NCBI GenBank assembly: GCA_023390705.1
Contig: JAEWCI010000342.1
Coordinates: 1-7,341 of the forward strand
DNA length: 7,341 nt
Reading direction: 5' to 3'
From: Pseudomonadota bacterium
GTDB lineage: Bacteria > Pseudomonadota > Alphaproteobacteria > Acetobacterales > Acetobacteraceae
Made by a program: the position numbers and the translations under genes. Each line of letters opens with the position of its first letter. Positions within the stretch are counted from its first letter, which is position 1. Shown here piece by piece: positions 5,450-7,341 of this stretch. The notes under the pieces were generated by a model. The model was given only the letters and a program-made list of their open reading frames with translations. It made no database searches and was not told the origin of the DNA.

Positions 5450-5919
5450 GCGCGCCTGATTTGCGCCCGGTGCACCGCTGGCCGTTGCGGGTCTATTTCG
5501 AGGATACCGATGCCGGTGGCATGGCCTACCACGCCAGCTACCTGCGCTGGGCGGAACGTGCCCGGACCGAGGCATTGCGCGCCATCGATCTGCCACATCA
5601 GCGGATGATGGATGAGCATGACGCTTTGCTCGTGGTGCGCCGCGCCGAACTGGAGTATTTCCGCCCCGCCCGGCTCGACGATCCGCTGGTGGTGGAAACC
5701 CGCACCCATGCCCTGCGCGGCGTGACGCTGGACCTCGACCAGCGCTTCCTGCTGGACGGGGAGGCGGCGGAAGGATTGCCGGAAGCGGCACGGTTGCTGG
5801 CGACGGCACGGATCGGACTGGCCTGCGTGGACCGGCACAGCCTCCGGCCGAAGCGCATTCCCGAACCCTGGCGGACGGCACTCGGCACCATCGGGCCGGC
5901 CGGCGGGGCGGGCGAGTGA
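5446..5919 (+). CDS. ybgC: Tol-Pal-associated acyl-CoA thioesterase YbgC
   Basis: This is a hotdog-fold thioesterase of the 4-hydroxybenzoyl-CoA thioesterase type. Family members cleave acyl-CoA, and in E. coli the protein is linked to phospholipid metabolism and encoded at the head of the tol-pal operon. The protein has 157 residues. The signature YFEDTDAGGMAYHASYLRWAERAR runs from Tyr17, and Asp22 is the likely catalytic residue. The long helix that follows and the strands LEYFRPARLDDPLVVET also fit. The start is GTG at 5446, overlapping the ruvB stop. The stop is 13 bases before tolQ. The codons between about 5760 and 5830 are less biased to G or C at the third position (GGA, GCA, TTG) than in neighbouring genes, a mild oddity. 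The physiological substrate cannot be inferred. Confidence 0.92.
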   Translation: MSAPDLRPVHRWPLRVYFEDTDAGGMAYHASYLRWAERARTEALRAIDLPHQRMMDEHDALLVVRRAELEYFRPARLDDPLVVETRTHALRGVTLDLDQRFLLDGEAAEGLPEAARLLATARIGLACVDRHSLRPKRIPEPWRTALGTIGPAGGAGE

Positions 5920-5932
5920 AGGAGATGACGGC

Positions 5933-6733
5933 GTGAATCCCTCCGTGACCACCAACGACCTGGGCGCGGCGGCGCACGACCTTTCGATCTGGGGGCTGTT
6001 CCTCCAGGCGGACTGGGTCGTGAAGCTGGTGATGATCCTGCTGCTGCTGGCCAGCATCTGGGTCTGGGCCATCGTCTTCGACAAGATCACCGGCCTCCGC
6101 CGCGCCAACCGCGAAGCCGATGCCTTCGAGGACAGCTTCTGGTCCGGCGGCAGCCTGGAAGACCTGTTCCGCAAGGAAGGCGACAACCCCGCCCACCCGA
6201 TGGCCGCCGTCTTCGTCTCGGCGATGCGCGAATGGCGCCGCAGCGCCGGCCGCCTCGCCGGCTCCGAGGCGCTGATCGCCGGGCTGCGCGAGAGGGTGGA
6301 CCGCGCCATGGCGGTGACCATCCAGCGCGAGATGGACCGGCTGGAACGCTGGATGGTGTTCCTCGCCTCGGTCGGTTCGGTGGCGCCCTTCATCGGCCTG
6401 TTCGGGACGGTCTGGGGCATCATGAACAGCTTCGCCGCCATCGCGAACATGCAGAACACCAACCTTGCCGTGGTCGCCCCGGGCATCGCGGAGGCGCTCT
6501 TCGCCACCGCCATCGGCCTGGTGGCCGCCATCCCGGCGGTGCTGGCCTACAACAAGATCAGCACGGACCTCGCCCGCTTCGCCGCCAGGATGGAGGGCTT
6601 CGCCGCCGAATTCGGCGCCATCCTCTCCCGCCAGACGGAAAGCGCCGTGGTGGCGGAGCCAGCGCGGCCGGCCCATGCGGTGCGCGACGACCGGGCCGCC
6701 GATTTCGGCGGCAGCCCGGCGCCGGCGGAGTAG
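5933..6733 (+). CDS. tolQ: Tol-Pal system inner membrane protein TolQ
   Basis: TolQ forms the pentameric proton channel that, with TolR, powers TolA in pulling the outer membrane inward during division. It is in the MotA/TolQ/ExbB family. The protein has 266 residues, about 30 more than E. coli TolQ. Three membrane segments are visible: about 29-49 (VVKLVMILLLLASIWVWAIVF), about 143-167 (containing APFIGLFGTVWGIM) and about 182-205 (containing GIAEALFATAIGLVAAIPA). The last two carry the family's conserved pore residues, including Thr159 and Thr192. A cytoplasmic loop of about 90 residues lies between the first two, as expected. The extra length is at the N-terminus and in a hydrophilic C-terminal tail (about 238-266). 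The start is GTG at 5933 with a strong AAGGAG (5919-5924). tolR begins six bases after the stop. Confidence 0.95.
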   Translation: MNPSVTTNDLGAAAHDLSIWGLFLQADWVVKLVMILLLLASIWVWAIVFDKITGLRRANREADAFEDSFWSGGSLEDLFRKEGDNPAHPMAAVFVSAMREWRRSAGRLAGSEALIAGLRERVDRAMAVTIQREMDRLERWMVFLASVGSVAPFIGLFGTVWGIMNSFAAIANMQNTNLAVVAPGIAEALFATAIGLVAAIPAVLAYNKISTDLARFAARMEGFAAEFGAILSRQTESAVVAEPARPAHAVRDDRAADFGGSPAPAE

Positions 6734-6739
6734 GCGCGC

Positions 6740-7282
6740 ATGGCCGTTTCGCTGCAATCCGGCAAGGGCCGCAGCCGCTACCGGCCGATGGCCGAGATCA
6801 ACGTCACGCCCATGGTGGACGTGATGCTGGTGCTGCTCATCATCTTCATGGTGGCGGCGCCGCTGATGACGGTGGGCGTGCCGGTGGACCTGCCGAAGAC
6901 CCAGGCCAGCGCGCTGAACCAGGAGAATGAGCCCATCACCATCACGGTGAACCCGGAAGGCAAGATCTTCCTGCAGGAAACCGAGGTGCCGATCGAGGGC
7001 CTGGTGGCGCAGTTGCAGGCCATCGCCCGCAACCAGGCGCCCGGCGCGCCGGAGCGGCGCATCTTCGTCCGCGGCGACCGGGCCATCAGCTACGGCCGGG
7101 TGATGGAGGTGATGGGCACGATCAGCGCCGGCGGCTTCACCCGCGTGGCGCTGCTGGCTGAACAGCCCGGCGGGCGCCCCCCCGCTGCCGGGCAGCAGGG
7201 CCGTTCACCGCAGCAGCCGGCCGGGCGCCCCCAGCCCGGCCAGTCGCGCAACAACCAGACCGGCACGCCGCCGCGGGGGTGA
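6740..7282 (+). CDS. tolR: Tol-Pal system protein TolR, with extended periplasmic tail
   Basis: TolR is an ExbD/TolR family protein whose single membrane helix sits inside the TolQ pentamer. Its periplasmic domain is thought to bind peptidoglycan. The short cytoplasmic N-terminus ends in AEINVTPMVDVMLVLLIIFMV, with the essential proton-carrying Asp27. The membrane helix is about 25-44. The periplasmic domain follows (PITITVNPEGKIFL, RRIFVRGDRAISYGRVMEVM, GFTRVALLAEQ, 65-142). The E. coli protein ends at about this point, with 142 residues. Here a further 38 residues (143-180) are rich in Pro, Gln, Gly and Arg, look disordered, and contain no acidic residues. The ATG at 6740 follows GGAG (6727-6730). 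The TGA at 7280-7282 lies just before the next start. Confidence 0.95.
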   Translation: MAVSLQSGKGRSRYRPMAEINVTPMVDVMLVLLIIFMVAAPLMTVGVPVDLPKTQASALNQENEPITITVNPEGKIFLQETEVPIEGLVAQLQAIARNQAPGAPERRIFVRGDRAISYGRVMEVMGTISAGGFTRVALLAEQPGGRPPAAGQQGRSPQQPAGRPQPGQSRNNQTGTPPRG

Positions 7283-7285
7283 GGC

Positions 7286-7341
7286 ATGTCTGCCAAGGGA
7301 TATCGGGTCGGTCAGGGTTCTCCCATGGCGCTTGCCAGCAA
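7286..7341 (+). CDS. tolA: Probable TolA, N-terminal end (partial)
   Basis: Eighteen codons are visible from the ATG at 7286 (MSAKGYRVGQGSPMALAS) before the window ends. TolA spans the periplasm and links the TolQ-TolR motor to Pal and TolB. The visible part would be the short cytoplasmic stretch before its membrane anchor, which is not yet reached. The call rests on position directly after tolQ and tolR, three bases past the tolR stop, with GGGGG at 7275-7279 as the likely ribosome binding site. The sequence itself is too short to be diagnostic. An in-frame ATG at 7325 is an alternative start. Confidence 0.7.
   Translation, partial: MSAKGYRVGQGSPMALAS

Noticed and set aside
4379..6757. Very long open frame on the - strand (792 codons) opposite ruvB, ybgC and tolQ
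   Set aside because: It is antisense to three well-identified genes, and its product is a low-complexity mix of Arg, Ala, Gly and His without recognisable domains. Long antisense frames are expected when the real genes are strongly biased to G or C at third positions.

Overview
This window is ordinary, gene-dense chromosome from a very GC-rich alphaproteobacterium. The gene order and protein style fit Acetobacteraceae, possibly a Roseomonas-like organism; this is an inference from conserved order and composition, not from a database match. All genes recognised lie on the + strand, and codon third positions are almost all G or C.

Layout. The window opens in the last codons of a probable zapA. 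It is followed by a 6S RNA gene (ssrS), identified by position and by a long closing stem (93-104 with 235-246), with a plausible promoter inside the end of zapA. Next come fau (5-formyltetrahydrofolate cyclo-ligase) and a YmdB-type metallophosphoesterase gene, overlapping by four bases. A 734-base stretch without a recognised family follows (1783-2516). It holds short repeats, one small ORF with good ribosome binding sites, two tandem GC-rich hairpins that may end its transcript, and a probable promoter and structured leader for the next gene.

From 2517 onward the genes are packed as one apparent operon: a YebC/TACO1-family gene, ruvC, ruvA, ruvB, a YbgC-type thioesterase gene, tolQ, tolR and the first 18 codons of tolA. 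Gaps between genes are 13 bases or less, and several start and stop codons overlap (ATGA, GTGA). RuvA, RuvB and RuvC together bind, migrate and cleave Holliday junctions. YbgC, TolQ, TolR and TolA belong to the Tol-Pal envelope system, which constricts the outer membrane at division.

I found no mobile element, CRISPR array, tRNA or clear foreign insertion. The least explained part is 1783-2516. Other points of interest are an unusual helix-hairpin-helix region in RuvA and a Pro/Gln/Gly-rich periplasmic tail on TolR.
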